64,000 bases of DNA from Actinomadura violacea (GTDB lineage: Bacteria > Actinomycetota > Actinomycetes > Streptosporangiales > Streptosporangiaceae): assembly GCF_017573465.1 (NCBI RefSeq), contig NZ_JAGEPF010000014.1:186001-250000 (forward strand), in the 5' to 3' direction. Of the stretch, positions 22,809-31,330 are shown piece after piece (position 1 is the stretch's first letter; the number at the start of each line of letters is the position of its first letter). The translations under genes and the position numbers were made by a program. The notes under the pieces were generated by a model, which saw nothing but the letters and a program-made list of their open reading frames with translations, was not told the origin of the DNA and did no database searches.

Positions 22809-23722
22809 CACCCCGCATCGTAATGACCGAGCCGGAAGCCCTGCGCGGCGAGTTCGGCCAGGAAGTCAGGGCCGGCCGCGTCGTGGAGGTGCCGGACGCC
22901 GGGCGGCGTCTCCGCCAGCCGCTGGACGGCGAGCGCGGCGGCCAGGCCCGTCGCCCGGCTCTGCCGCCTCCCCGAGAACGACCGCACCGCGCCGCCCGAC
23001 GCGGCCACCACCGCGAACCGGTCGCCGCCCGCGTGGACGTGCCGGAACGCCGCCCGCAGCGCGGCGGCGCCGCGGAACGGCGCGAGCCGCGGGAGCAGGG
23101 CGGTCAGCACCCGCGAGTCGAGGGCCAGGCCCGTCCGTACCCGGCCCGGGAGGGTGCGCTGATCGGAGAACGGGAAGCGGTGCACCGTCCGGGTCCCGAA
23201 CGGTTCGGGGAACCGCATCCGCCATGATTCGCCCAGGTCGCCGAGCGAGGCCAGGGTCCACTCCACCGCCGACGGCCCGTGCCGCTCGCCCGCGCCGAGC
23301 AGGACGCCGATGTCCACGTCCGCGCCGCCGAACTCGCGCGCGAGCAGGTTCGTGACGCCGGGGGCGAGGCCCACGCTCAGCACCGCCGACGCGTTCCGTG
23401 CGGCCGCCAGCCCGTCCAGCCTCTCGATCGGGGCGACCATCTCGTAGGACGCGGACACGTCGACGTAGTGGACGCCGCGCGCCAGGCATGCCTCGGCCAC
23501 GCGCGCGTTGTCCACCTCCGCGCACATGACCACCGCGTCGGCGTCGATGCGTCCGAGGTCGCCGGTGCGCAGGTCGATCCGCATCGGGACAGCGCCGTCC
23601 ACGGGCCGCGCCCCGGCGGGGTCCCTGCCCGCCACGACAAGTTCGGGGACGTGCCCGCGCAGGCCCGCGACGACCTCGCGCCCCACCGCCCCATAACCGC
23701 CGAGGACCACGACCCGTCTCAT
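22808..23722 (-). CDS. Saccharopine-dehydrogenase-like NAD(P)-binding protein
   Basis: 304 residues. N-terminal Rossmann motif RRVVVLGGYGAVGREVVAGL, then LVVAGRDPAG and a conserved AVVMCAEVDNARVAEACLAR, GVHYVDVSA segment as in the saccharopine dehydrogenase family. A C-terminal domain is present but the overall length is short. Substrate unknown. The start overlaps the methyltransferase stop by four bases and its stop overlaps the TetR start. Confidence 0.85.
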   Translation of the reverse strand: MRRVVVLGGYGAVGREVVAGLRGHVPELVVAGRDPAGARPVDGAVPMRIDLRTGDLGRIDADAVVMCAEVDNARVAEACLARGVHYVDVSASYEMVAPIERLDGLAAARNASAVLSVGLAPGVTNLLAREFGGADVDIGVLLGAGERHGPSAVEWTLASLGDLGESWRMRFPEPFGTRTVHRFPFSDQRTLPGRVRTGLALDSRVLTALLPRLAPFRGAAALRAAFRHVHAGGDRFAVVAASGGAVRSFSGRRQSRATGLAAALAVQRLAETPPGVRHLHDAAGPDFLAELAAQGFRLGHYDAG

Positions 23723-24528
23723 GAGCGGGCCTGCACCAGCAGTGCGGTGCCGCGGAGCCGGACGGCGCCGTCGTGCTCGAACGGGCGCATCGCGTCGGTG
23801 ATCGTGGTCCGGAGCTCCGGGCCGTCGCCGAGGTTGTGGCGGACGGGGCCCCAGCCGGCGAGGAACTCCGCGGCGTCGGCGGCGTCGCGTCCCCAGACCT
23901 GGTCGGCGTGCACCGTGCGGCAGGAGACGTCGCGGAATCCGGCCGCGCCGAGGACCTCCTGGACGTGGTCCGGGTCGGACAGCGACAGGGGGCCGCTGTG
24001 CCCGGTCACCGCCGCGGGCCGCGGCGCGATCGCGGCGAACACGGTGCCGAGGTCGGTTCCGGCCAGCAACGCCATGGACAGGAACGCGAGGCGCCCGCCG
24101 TCGCGCAGCGCGCGCCGGACGTTGCCGAACGCGGCGACGGGGTCGGCGAAGAACATGATCCCGAACCGGCTGATCGCGGCGTCGAAGGCGCTGTCCGGGA
24201 AGGGGTGCACCTGGGCGTCGCCCTGCTCGAACGCGACGTTCGGGACACCTTCCTGCCCGGCGAGCGAGCGGGCGCGGGCGAGCATCGGCGCGGACAGGTC
24301 GACGCCGAGCGCGTCGCCGAGCGGTGCTCGCCGTGCGGCGAGGCGGGTGACATGGCCGTTCCCGCAGCCGAGGTCGAGGACGCGGTCGCGCGGGCCGATC
24401 GCGGCGGCCCCCAGGAGCGCTTCGTTGAAGCCGTTGTTGACGGCGTCGTACCGGTCGTGGTGCCCGGCCCAGTGCTCGCCCTCGTAGCCGTTCCATGCCT
24501 CGGCCTGGCTTGTGTTGACGACGTCCAT
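23719..24528 (-). CDS. Class I SAM-dependent methyltransferase
   Basis: 269 residues. Motif I DRVLDLGCGNGHVTRLAA (about residues 48-65), acidic loop LGVDLSAPML, FEQGDAQVHPF (motif II) and AISRFGIMFFADP (motif III). The N-terminal NTSQAEAWNGYEGEHWAGHHD, NGFNEALL is characteristic of the UbiE/arsenite-methyltransferase-like group in actinobacteria. It is the first gene of the operon with the dehydrogenase-like and TetR genes. Two adjacent palindromic operators lie 17-44 bases upstream of its start codon. Confidence 0.9.
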   Translation of the reverse strand: MDVVNTSQAEAWNGYEGEHWAGHHDRYDAVNNGFNEALLGAAAIGPRDRVLDLGCGNGHVTRLAARRAPLGDALGVDLSAPMLARARSLAGQEGVPNVAFEQGDAQVHPFPDSAFDAAISRFGIMFFADPVAAFGNVRRALRDGGRLAFLSMALLAGTDLGTVFAAIAPRPAAVTGHSGPLSLSDPDHVQEVLGAAGFRDVSCRTVHADQVWGRDAADAAEFLAGWGPVRHNLGDGPELRTTITDAMRPFEHDGAVRLRGTALLVQARS

Positions 24529-24544
24529 CGGGGCCTCCTCGTTG

Positions 24545-24572
24545 TGAACGCATGTTCATGAACGTATGTTCA
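24545..24572. promoter_or_regulatory. Tandem TetR-type operators TGAAC-N4-GTTCA
   Basis: TGAACGCATGTTCA (24545-24558) is immediately followed by TGAACGTATGTTCA (24559-24572). Each is a 5-4-5 inverted repeat and the two abut, forming an additional TTCATGAA centre. They lie in the promoter of the methyltransferase operon whose last gene is TetR. Confidence 0.8.
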
Positions 24573-24616
24573 TAATGAGCGCAGGCTGAGGGAAAGGTCA
24601 AGCGGGATGCGTTCGC

Positions 24617-25492
24617 TCAGCTCAGCGCGGCGACGAACGCGGCGGTCGCCGGGTCGGTGGCGCGGGAGTGCAGCAGTTCCGTCCGGTGGACGATCCGGGG
24701 CGCGCGCACGGGCACCTCCGCGAGGCCCGCGCCGCCCGCCAGGCCCGCGGGGAGGACAGCAAGGCCATGACCTGCGGCGATGAGCGCGAGCAGGAACGGC
24801 AGGTCCCCGCCTTCGCAGGTCAGCGACGGGCGGAAGCCGTCGCGCGAGCCGGTGGCCTGGCGGAGCGCGGGCAGCGGAACGGCGACGTCCGGGACGTCCA
24901 GCCAGAGCGCGTCGACCAGGTCGTTCAGGTCGGCGCCGGGACGCGACGCCAGCGGATGCGCGGCCGGCAGGACCAGCGCGAGCGCCCGTTCCGCGACGGC
25001 GACGGCCGCCAGCGGGACGGTGTCGGCCAGCCGGAGCGGGTCGCTTGGCGCGGCGATCCCGTCGACGAGGCCGATGTCGAGGTCGCCCGCCGCGACCGCC
25101 GCGCCGATCCCGGCGCGTCCCATCACCCAGAGCGTGGCCTCGACGCGCGGGTGGGCGGCGCGCGCGCGAGCGAGCGGCGCCGCGACGTGGACGGAGGCCA
25201 GCGGCGACGCCCCGATCCGCAACCGGGCCCGCGACGTCCCCGACATGCGGACGATCTCCGCGCGCGCCGCCTGGAGCCGCAGCAGGATCGGGCCGGCGTG
25301 CTCCAGGAGCCGCGCCCCCGCCTCGGTGGTGCCGACCGGCCGGCGGTGCAGCAGTGTGGCCTTGAGGTCGTTCTCCAGCGACGCGATCTGCTGCGACACG
25401 GCGGCCTGCGTGTAGCCGAGCTCCGCCGCGGCGGCGGAGAACGAGCCAGTGCGCACGACGGTGACGAACGTCCGGAGAAGGTGCGGGTCCAC
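24617..25492 (-). CDS. LysR-family regulator
   Basis: 291 residues from GTG 25492 (VDPHLLRTFVTVVRTGSFSA, AAAELGYTQAAVSQQIASLE). An N-terminal LysR HTH is followed by a periplasmic-binding-like effector domain. This start is preferred to a frame extension to 25528, because the extension would place the palindrome 25495-25511 inside the gene. It is divergent from the amidotransferase-like gene, its likely target. Confidence 0.88.
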   Translation of the reverse strand: MDPHLLRTFVTVVRTGSFSAAAAELGYTQAAVSQQIASLENDLKATLLHRRPVGTTEAGARLLEHAGPILLRLQAARAEIVRMSGTSRARLRIGASPLASVHVAAPLARARAAHPRVEATLWVMGRAGIGAAVAAGDLDIGLVDGIAAPSDPLRLADTVPLAAVAVAERALALVLPAAHPLASRPGADLNDLVDALWLDVPDVAVPLPALRQATGSRDGFRPSLTCEGGDLPFLLALIAAGHGLAVLPAGLAGGAGLAEVPVRAPRIVHRTELLHSRATDPATAAFVAALS

Positions 25493-25494
25493 GA

Positions 25495-25511
25495 GATAAG
25501 TGTTGCTTATC
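25495..25511. promoter_or_regulatory. Palindrome GATAAG-N5-CTTATC at the LysR promoter
   Basis: A perfect 6-5-6 inverted repeat directly next to the proposed LysR start codon and 57 bases from the divergent gene. It is a plausible autoregulatory LysR site. Confidence 0.6.
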
Positions 25512-25567
25512 GAGGCATCGGAAATCATCGTTGGCGCTTAACCAGGGCGCGGCGCAAGGATCGGGGT

Positions 25568-26275
25568 ATGACCTTCACTGCACGCATCGCCCTGGTGGGG
25601 GAGCGGTCCCCGAACGTCCAGTCGCACGTCCGCATCCCGCGGCTGCTGGAGGCCGTCCGGGAGCGCGACGGCCTCCTCGCCGAGGCGTACTGGATCCCGA
25701 CCGACGAGGTCGGCGGCGGCCTGGACGGCTTCGACGGCGTCTGGCTGCTGCCCGGCAGCCCGTACCGCAGCGAGGCGGGCGCCCTCGCCGCGATCCGGTC
25801 GGCGAGGGAGGGCGGGATCCCGCTGCTCGGGACGTGCGGCGGTTTCCAGCACATGGTGCTGGAGTACGCGCGGAACGTGTGCGGGATCGCCCGCGCCACG
25901 CATGCCGAGAACGAGGACGCCGGCGGCGACGCGGTGATCACGCCGCTGGCCTGCTCGCTCGCGGGCCACGAGGGCGAGGTGAACGTGGCGCCGGGCTCGT
26001 CCGCCGAGCGGATCATGGGGGTGTCCCGCAGCATCGAGCGCTTCAACTGCACGTTCGGGCCGAACCCCGCCTACGCCGAGCCGCTGGAGGCGGGCGGGCT
26101 GCGCTTCACCGGCCACGACGACGAGGGCCAGGTGCGCATCGCCGAACTGCCCGGCCACCCGTTCTACTTCGCGACACTGTTCCAGCCGGAGCTGGCGGGG
26201 GACGGGAGCCGGCCGCATCCCGTGGTCGCCGCGTTCGTCGCCGCCGCCTGCGCCGCGCTCGCCGGCCGGACCTGA
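25568..26275 (+). CDS. CTP-synthase C-terminal-like glutamine amidotransferase domain protein
   Basis: 235 residues, a free-standing class I glutamine amidotransferase-like domain: nucleophile loop PLLGTCGGFQHMVLEYARNV with Cys in G-T-C-G-G (about residue 98) and a C-terminal GHPFYFATLFQPEL region where the catalytic His/Glu would be. The motif GHPFYFATLFQPE retains a His and a Glu but in altered context (canonical HPE becomes QPE). The synthase domain is absent, as in CTP-synthase-C-terminal-related proteins of actinobacteria. Role unknown. ATG 25568 with AAGGAT upstream. Confidence 0.82.
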   Translation: MTFTARIALVGERSPNVQSHVRIPRLLEAVRERDGLLAEAYWIPTDEVGGGLDGFDGVWLLPGSPYRSEAGALAAIRSAREGGIPLLGTCGGFQHMVLEYARNVCGIARATHAENEDAGGDAVITPLACSLAGHEGEVNVAPGSSAERIMGVSRSIERFNCTFGPNPAYAEPLEAGGLRFTGHDDEGQVRIAELPGHPFYFATLFQPELAGDGSRPHPVVAAFVAAACAALAGRT

Positions 26276-26301
26276 CACGCGGGCCCGGCCGGCGCCGTCC
26301 G

Positions 26302-27756
26302 TCAGACGCGCTTGTCGAGGAGCCGCTCCCGCACCGGGGCGGCGGCGGCCGGGGCCGAGGACGCGGGCCGCAGGAACAGCGCGGCGAGGACGACGGTCGC
26401 GACCGTCAGCCCGAAGTCGGCCCAGATCGCGGCCTCGGCGGCGGACGCGAACGCGGCCCGGCCGGGGTGCGCGCCGAGCGCGGCGAAGAAGATCGCGCCG
26501 AGCACCGCGACGCCGGTCGCGCCGGAGAACTGCTGCGCGGTGCTCAGCACCCCGGACGCGGCGCCCGCCTGCGCGGGCCGGATCCCGGCCATCACCGCGC
26601 CGATCACCGACGGCAGCGTCAGCCCGCCGCCGAGCCCGAGCAGGCCGAGCGGCGCGAGCAGCCACCCGGCGGTGACGCCGCCGCCGAGGGCGTGCAGCTC
26701 GACGGCGAACGCGAGCACGCCGAGCGCGCTGACGACCGTCCCGCAGACGAGCACCTTCAGCCCGAACCGGGCGACGAGCGGGCGGCCGAACAGGGAGGCG
26801 ACCATGGTCAGCACCGCCATCGGCCCGAACTCCAGGCCCGCTTCGAGCGGCGTCAGGTGCAGCCCGCCCTGCAGCAGCATCGTCAGGACGACGTTCATGC
26901 TGCCGAACGAGGCGAGGAACGCGACGTTGAGCGCCAGCCCGAGGTCGAACGAGCGGGAGCGGAACAGAGCGAGGTCGAGCAGCGGTTCGCCGCCGGTCCG
27001 GGCGAGCCGCCGCTCCCACAGCAGCGTCGCGGCGAGGACCGGGCCGGACGCGGCGAGCGAGATCCACGTCCAGGCCGGCCAGCCCTGCTCGCGGCCCATC
27101 GCGAGCGGGACGAGCGCGAGCGCGAGGGCGGCGGAGATCCCGATCGCGCCGGCCGGGTCGAGGCGGGGCCGCCGGTCCGACCGGGCCCCGGGCAGCGACC
27201 GGGCGGCGAGCACGAGCGCGACGGCGCCGACCGGCACGTTCACCAGGAAGATCGTCCGCCAGCCGAGCCCGAGCAGGTCCGCCTGGAGCAGCAGCCCGCC
27301 GCCGATCTGCCCGGCGACGCCCCCGCCGCCGAGGACGACGCCGTACCAGGCCATGGCGCGCGGCCGGTCCCCGGCGGGGAGCGCGGCGGTGATCAGCGCG
27401 AGCACCTGCGGGACCATCGCCGCCCCGGTCAGGCCCTGGAGCAGCCGCGCCGCGACGAGCTGGACGGGCGACTGCGCGAGCCCGCACAGCAGCGACGCGG
27501 CGGTGAACGCGGCCATGCCGAGGACGAACAGCCGCCGGTGGCCGAACAGGTCGCCGAGGCGCCCGCCGGTCACCATGCCGCTCGCGTAGGTGAAGGCGTA
27601 GCCGGCGATGACGAGTTCGAGCGCGACCGGCCCGGCGTGCAGGTCGCGCTGCAGCGACGGCGTCGCGACGTTCACCACCATGTAGTCGAACGACACCATG
27701 AAGGTCGCTGAGAGGATGACCGGCAGGCCCAGCCGGCTGTGCTTTTCGGATGCCAT
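26302..27756 (-). CDS. MFS efflux transporter (14 TM, DHA2-like)
   Basis: 484 residues with about fourteen helices; motif A GRLGDLFGHRR after helix 2 and GGGGVAGQIGGG in the helix-5 region. The ATG at 27756 (MASEKHSRLGLPVIL) is chosen; the frame extends 74 codons upstream into the divergent regulator without support. The gene is divergent from the LAL regulator at 27860, 103 bases away. Confidence 0.9.
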   Translation of the reverse strand: MASEKHSRLGLPVILSATFMVSFDYMVVNVATPSLQRDLHAGPVALELVIAGYAFTYASGMVTGGRLGDLFGHRRLFVLGMAAFTAASLLCGLAQSPVQLVAARLLQGLTGAAMVPQVLALITAALPAGDRPRAMAWYGVVLGGGGVAGQIGGGLLLQADLLGLGWRTIFLVNVPVGAVALVLAARSLPGARSDRRPRLDPAGAIGISAALALALVPLAMGREQGWPAWTWISLAASGPVLAATLLWERRLARTGGEPLLDLALFRSRSFDLGLALNVAFLASFGSMNVVLTMLLQGGLHLTPLEAGLEFGPMAVLTMVASLFGRPLVARFGLKVLVCGTVVSALGVLAFAVELHALGGGVTAGWLLAPLGLLGLGGGLTLPSVIGAVMAGIRPAQAGAASGVLSTAQQFSGATGVAVLGAIFFAALGAHPGRAAFASAAEAAIWADFGLTVATVVLAALFLRPASSAPAAAAPVRERLLDKRV

Positions 27757-27859
27757 GACCTCTACGGTCGTGACAGGCGGCTCATGCCGCATTGAGAGGA
27801 ATACGTAGTCCGGCGGGCCGGGTTCTTCAGATTCCCGGACCGGGTGCTCAGGAGGTGCG

Positions 27860-30781
27860 GTGGCGTCCGTTCTCGTCGCCCGTACGGCCGAGCTGGCCGC
27901 ACTGTCGGACGCGTACGCGCGCGCGTGCGAGGCCGGCCCGGTGACCGTGCTGGTCGGCGGCGAGGCGGGCATCGGCAAGAGCCGGCTGGTCGCGGAGTTC
28001 GCGGCCCGGCTGCCGTCCCGGACGCGCGTGGTGCGCGGCGACTGCCTCGAGGCCGCCGGCGGATTCGCCTACGCGCCGTTCATCGCCGCGATGCGCGCGC
28101 TCGTCCGCGACCTCGGCGCCGAGCGCGCCGCCGCACTGCTGCCGGGCGGCGGACGGCTCGGACTCGCGCACTGGCTGCCGGTCCTCGGCGCCGCTCCGGA
28201 CGACCCCGACCCGGTGTACGGGCGTGCCCGGCTGTTCGAGGACGTCCTGACGCTGGTCGAGGGCGCGGCCCGGGAACGCCCGCTCGCCGTCGTCCTGGAG
28301 GATCTGCACTGGGCGGACCCGTCGAGCCGCGAACTGCTGGCGTTCCTCGTCCACAACCTGTCCGGGCCCGGGGTGCTGCTGGTCGGCACGTACCGGTCGA
28401 CGGACCTGGACGAACGGCATCCGCTGCGTCCGGTGCTGACCGCGCTGGCGCGGTCGCCGCGCGTCCGCCTGCTGGAGCCCGCACCGCTGACCTGCGACGA
28501 GGTCGGCGGGCTGGTCGCCGGCCGGCTCGGGTACCGGCCGGACCGCGACACCGTCGAGGAGATCGCGCGGCGCAGCGAGGGCAACCCGCTGTTCGTGGAG
28601 GCGCTGGCGGACGCGGGCGCGCAGGGCGGGACGCCGCGCCGGCTTCGGGACCTGCTGCTCGCCGGGTTCCGTCCGCTGCCGGAGGAGTCCCGTAGCGTGC
28701 TGCACGCCGCGTCCGTGGCGTCGGCATGGGGAGGTGGTCTGGCGCACCGGTTCCTCACGGCCGTGACGAGCCTGGACGACCTGTCCCTAGAGGACGCGAT
28801 ACGTCCTGCCGTGGACCGCGGTCTCCTCTTGGCGGACGGCGACGGCTACGCGTTCCGGCATGCGCTCCTACGCCAGGCCGTGTACGAGGACGCGCTGCCG
28901 AGCGCGCGCGCCCGCCTGCACAAGCGTTCAGGCGCCGCCCTGCAAGCCGACCCCGGCCTCGTCCCGGACGGGCGCGCCGCAGCGGAGGAGGCCGCGCACT
29001 GGTGCGCGGCGGGCGAGAAGGAGCAGGCGTTCGACGCGCTGTGGCGCGCCGCCGCCTCCGCGCGCGCCGTCCACGCCCACCCCGAGCAGCTGCGCATCCT
29101 CGAACGCGTGCTCCGCCAGTGGGACGGCATGGCCGAGCCGGAACGCGTCCTCGGCGTCGACCGCGTGGACGTCCTGCACCGGGCGGCGGAGGCATGCCTG
29201 TCGGCGGGCGAGGCGGCGCGGGGCGCCGACCTGGCGTCCGAGGCCCTCGCCGCGCTCGACCGCGACCGCGATCCGCGCCGCGCCGCGCTGCTCCTCGAAC
29301 TGCGCAGCATGCTCCGCCACCGGCTCGGCGACCCGGCCCTCGACGACCTACGCGCGGCCGTCGCGCTGCTGCCGGACGGGGCGCCCGCGGCGGTCCGGGG
29401 GCGCCCGCTGTCGACGCTGGCCAACCGGCTGTTCCTGATGTCGCGGCCGGACGAGGCGCGGGCGCTGGCGGACGAGGCGCTCGCGGCCGGGCGCGAGTCC
29501 GGGGACGCGCGGGTGCGGGCGTGGGCGCTGCTGACGCTCGGGTCGCTCGACGGCGCCGCCGGGGACCTCGACGCGGCGCTGCCCCGGATCGCCGCTGCGG
29601 CCGAGGTCGCCCGGGCCGCGGGGGAGTCGGCGGTCCCGCTGGTCATCGCCGCGATGGCGGAGGCGGACGCGCTGCACGGCATGGGCCTGGACGAGCGGGC
29701 CGCCGCCGTCGCCGCGGCCGGGATGGAGACCGCGCGCCGCGCCGGACTCGACCGCGACCAGGGCGCGGGCCTGGCCGCGAAGGGCGCCGAGCCGCTGTGG
29801 GAGCTCGGCCGCTGGGACGAGGCCGCCGCCCTGCTCCGGGACGTCCTGGACCTCGACCCGCCGCCGCTGTTCCGTGCGCTCGCGCAGGTCAACCTGGGGT
29901 TCGTCGTGCTCGCGCAGGGAGAGGCCGCGGCGGCCGGAGCGGCGGCGGACGCCGCGTACGCGATCATGGGCGAGCACTACGGCGGCAAGGCGTTCCGGCT
30001 GCCGCTGCAGGATCTGCGCTGCCGGGTCGCGATGGCCCGCGGCGACCTCGCCGCCGCCGACGCGATCCTCGTCCGGGCCCTGGAGGGCCCCGGCCTGCCC
30101 GAGACGTCCCGCTTCGCGTGGCCGCTGCTGCTGACCGGCGCGCGGCTGTGCGGAGAGCGGCTCGCCTGGTCGGCCACCGACCCGGACCCGGACGCGGAGT
30201 GCGGCGCCCGCGAACGCCTGGCCGGGCTGCGCGACCTGGCCGGGCGGCTGCCGGTGATCGGGCCCGTCCAGCACGCGTACCGGGCCTCGTTCCGCGCGGA
30301 GGCCGGCGACCAGGGCTGGGACGAGGCGGTCGCGGCCTGGCGCGCGCTCGGCCGGCCGTATCCGCTCGCTCAGGCGCTCATGCGGGCGGCCGAGGCGCCC
30401 GGTGCACCGCCCGGGGAGGCGGCCGGGCGGTGCCGCGAGGCCGCCGCGATCGCCGCGCGGCTCGGCGCGAAACCGCTGCTCAAGGCCGTCGAGCAGCTCG
30501 CTGCGCGCGCCCGCCTCTCCCTGAGGGAACCGGAACCGGAGCCGGTTCCGAGGCTGCCGGACCCGGCGCGGCGGCTTGGCCTGACGCGCCGCGAGGCCGA
30601 GGTGCTGCGGCTGGTCGCGGAGGGGCGGAGCAACCGGCAGATCGCGGAGGAGCTGTTCATCTCCGCCCGGACGGCGGGCGTCCACGTGTCCAACATCCTG
30701 GCGAAGCTGCGGGTCGCGTCGCGGACGGAGGCGGCGGCGCTGGCGCACCGGCTGCGCCTGTTCGAGCCGCCGGGCGGCTGA
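27860..30781 (+). CDS. LAL-type LuxR regulator with AAA ATPase domain
   Basis: 973 residues. Walker A VGGEAGIGKSRLVAEF (about 32-47), Walker B VVLEDLHWADPSSRELL (about 145-160), then a long helical TPR-like middle and a C-terminal LuxR HTH (LTRREAEVLRLVAEGRSNRQ, IAEELFISARTAGVHVSNIL, about 905-955). These large ATP-dependent activators (MalT/LAL) switch on metabolite or transport genes. GTG start with AGGAGG four bases upstream. It is divergent from an MFS pump, its likely target. Confidence 0.92.
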   Translation: MASVLVARTAELAALSDAYARACEAGPVTVLVGGEAGIGKSRLVAEFAARLPSRTRVVRGDCLEAAGGFAYAPFIAAMRALVRDLGAERAAALLPGGGRLGLAHWLPVLGAAPDDPDPVYGRARLFEDVLTLVEGAARERPLAVVLEDLHWADPSSRELLAFLVHNLSGPGVLLVGTYRSTDLDERHPLRPVLTALARSPRVRLLEPAPLTCDEVGGLVAGRLGYRPDRDTVEEIARRSEGNPLFVEALADAGAQGGTPRRLRDLLLAGFRPLPEESRSVLHAASVASAWGGGLAHRFLTAVTSLDDLSLEDAIRPAVDRGLLLADGDGYAFRHALLRQAVYEDALPSARARLHKRSGAALQADPGLVPDGRAAAEEAAHWCAAGEKEQAFDALWRAAASARAVHAHPEQLRILERVLRQWDGMAEPERVLGVDRVDVLHRAAEACLSAGEAARGADLASEALAALDRDRDPRRAALLLELRSMLRHRLGDPALDDLRAAVALLPDGAPAAVRGRPLSTLANRLFLMSRPDEARALADEALAAGRESGDARVRAWALLTLGSLDGAAGDLDAALPRIAAAAEVARAAGESAVPLVIAAMAEADALHGMGLDERAAAVAAAGMETARRAGLDRDQGAGLAAKGAEPLWELGRWDEAAALLRDVLDLDPPPLFRALAQVNLGFVVLAQGEAAAAGAAADAAYAIMGEHYGGKAFRLPLQDLRCRVAMARGDLAAADAILVRALEGPGLPETSRFAWPLLLTGARLCGERLAWSATDPDPDAECGARERLAGLRDLAGRLPVIGPVQHAYRASFRAEAGDQGWDEAVAAWRALGRPYPLAQALMRAAEAPGAPPGEAAGRCREAAAIAARLGAKPLLKAVEQLAARARLSLREPEPEPVPRLPDPARRLGLTRREAEVLRLVAEGRSNRQIAEELFISARTAGVHVSNILAKLRVASRTEAAALAHRLRLFEPPGG

Positions 30782-30807
30782 CCGCACCGACGCTCCACAT
30801 TCCATAG

Positions 30808-30847
30808 TTGACATGTCGTGGTTGGAGGTTCTACTTTTGACATGTCG
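30808..30847. promoter_or_regulatory. Two TTGACATGTCG sites, 29 bases apart
   Basis: TTGACATGTCG occurs at 30808-30818 and 30837-30847; each contains the perfect palindrome GACATGTC. They lie in the 90-base promoter of the small membrane-protein gene and could be operators for an unlinked regulator. No regulator gene is adjacent on the same strand except the LAL protein. Confidence 0.6.
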
Positions 30848-30871
30848 CCACCGGAATAAAGGAGCCCCCCG

Positions 30872-31330
30872 ATGATGTACCTGCTGCTCGCCGCCCTCGT
30901 CGCCTGGTCGGTCCAGCGTCAGATGACCGTCCAGGCCGTCGGCCGGCTCGCGAACGACCTGCGCAAGCCGCTGATCTTCGCCGCCATCGGGATCGCGACC
31001 TTCGCCGACTGGCGGCCCGCCGACACCTCGCACTGGGAGCTGCTCGCCGGGTCGCTCGCGCTCAGCGCGGCCATGGGCCTCGCGCGCGGCGTCCTCATGC
31101 CGGTGTGGCGGGAGGCCGACGGCGGCGTCCGGCGCAAGGGCAACGCCCTGACGCTCGGCCTGTGGGGCGCCATGATCGCCGGCAAGGTCGCCCTCGGCGT
31201 CCTGGTCGTGCAGGAGCCCCCGCACGTCGGCGAGGTGCTCTGCTTCCTCGGCGTCTCGATCGCGGTCCAGCTCGCCGTCATCGCCGCCCGGGCCGAGGCG
31301 CTGCGCGCCCCTCGCCCGGTCGCGGCCTAG
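30872..31330 (+). CDS. Four-helix integral membrane protein, DUF1453-like
   Basis: 152 residues with four hydrophobic segments (MYLLLAALVAWSV; LIFAAIGIATFADW; LLAGSLALSAAMGLARGVLM; LGLWGAMIAGKVALGVLVVQ; a last one LCFLGVSIAVQLAVIAAR may be a fifth). It is similar in layout to actinobacterial DUF1453-type proteins; function unknown. AAAGGAG precedes the ATG. Its TAG stop shares CTAG with the convergent monooxygenase gene. Confidence 0.75.
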   Translation: MMYLLLAALVAWSVQRQMTVQAVGRLANDLRKPLIFAAIGIATFADWRPADTSHWELLAGSLALSAAMGLARGVLMPVWREADGGVRRKGNALTLGLWGAMIAGKVALGVLVVQEPPHVGEVLCFLGVSIAVQLAVIAARAEALRAPRPVAA

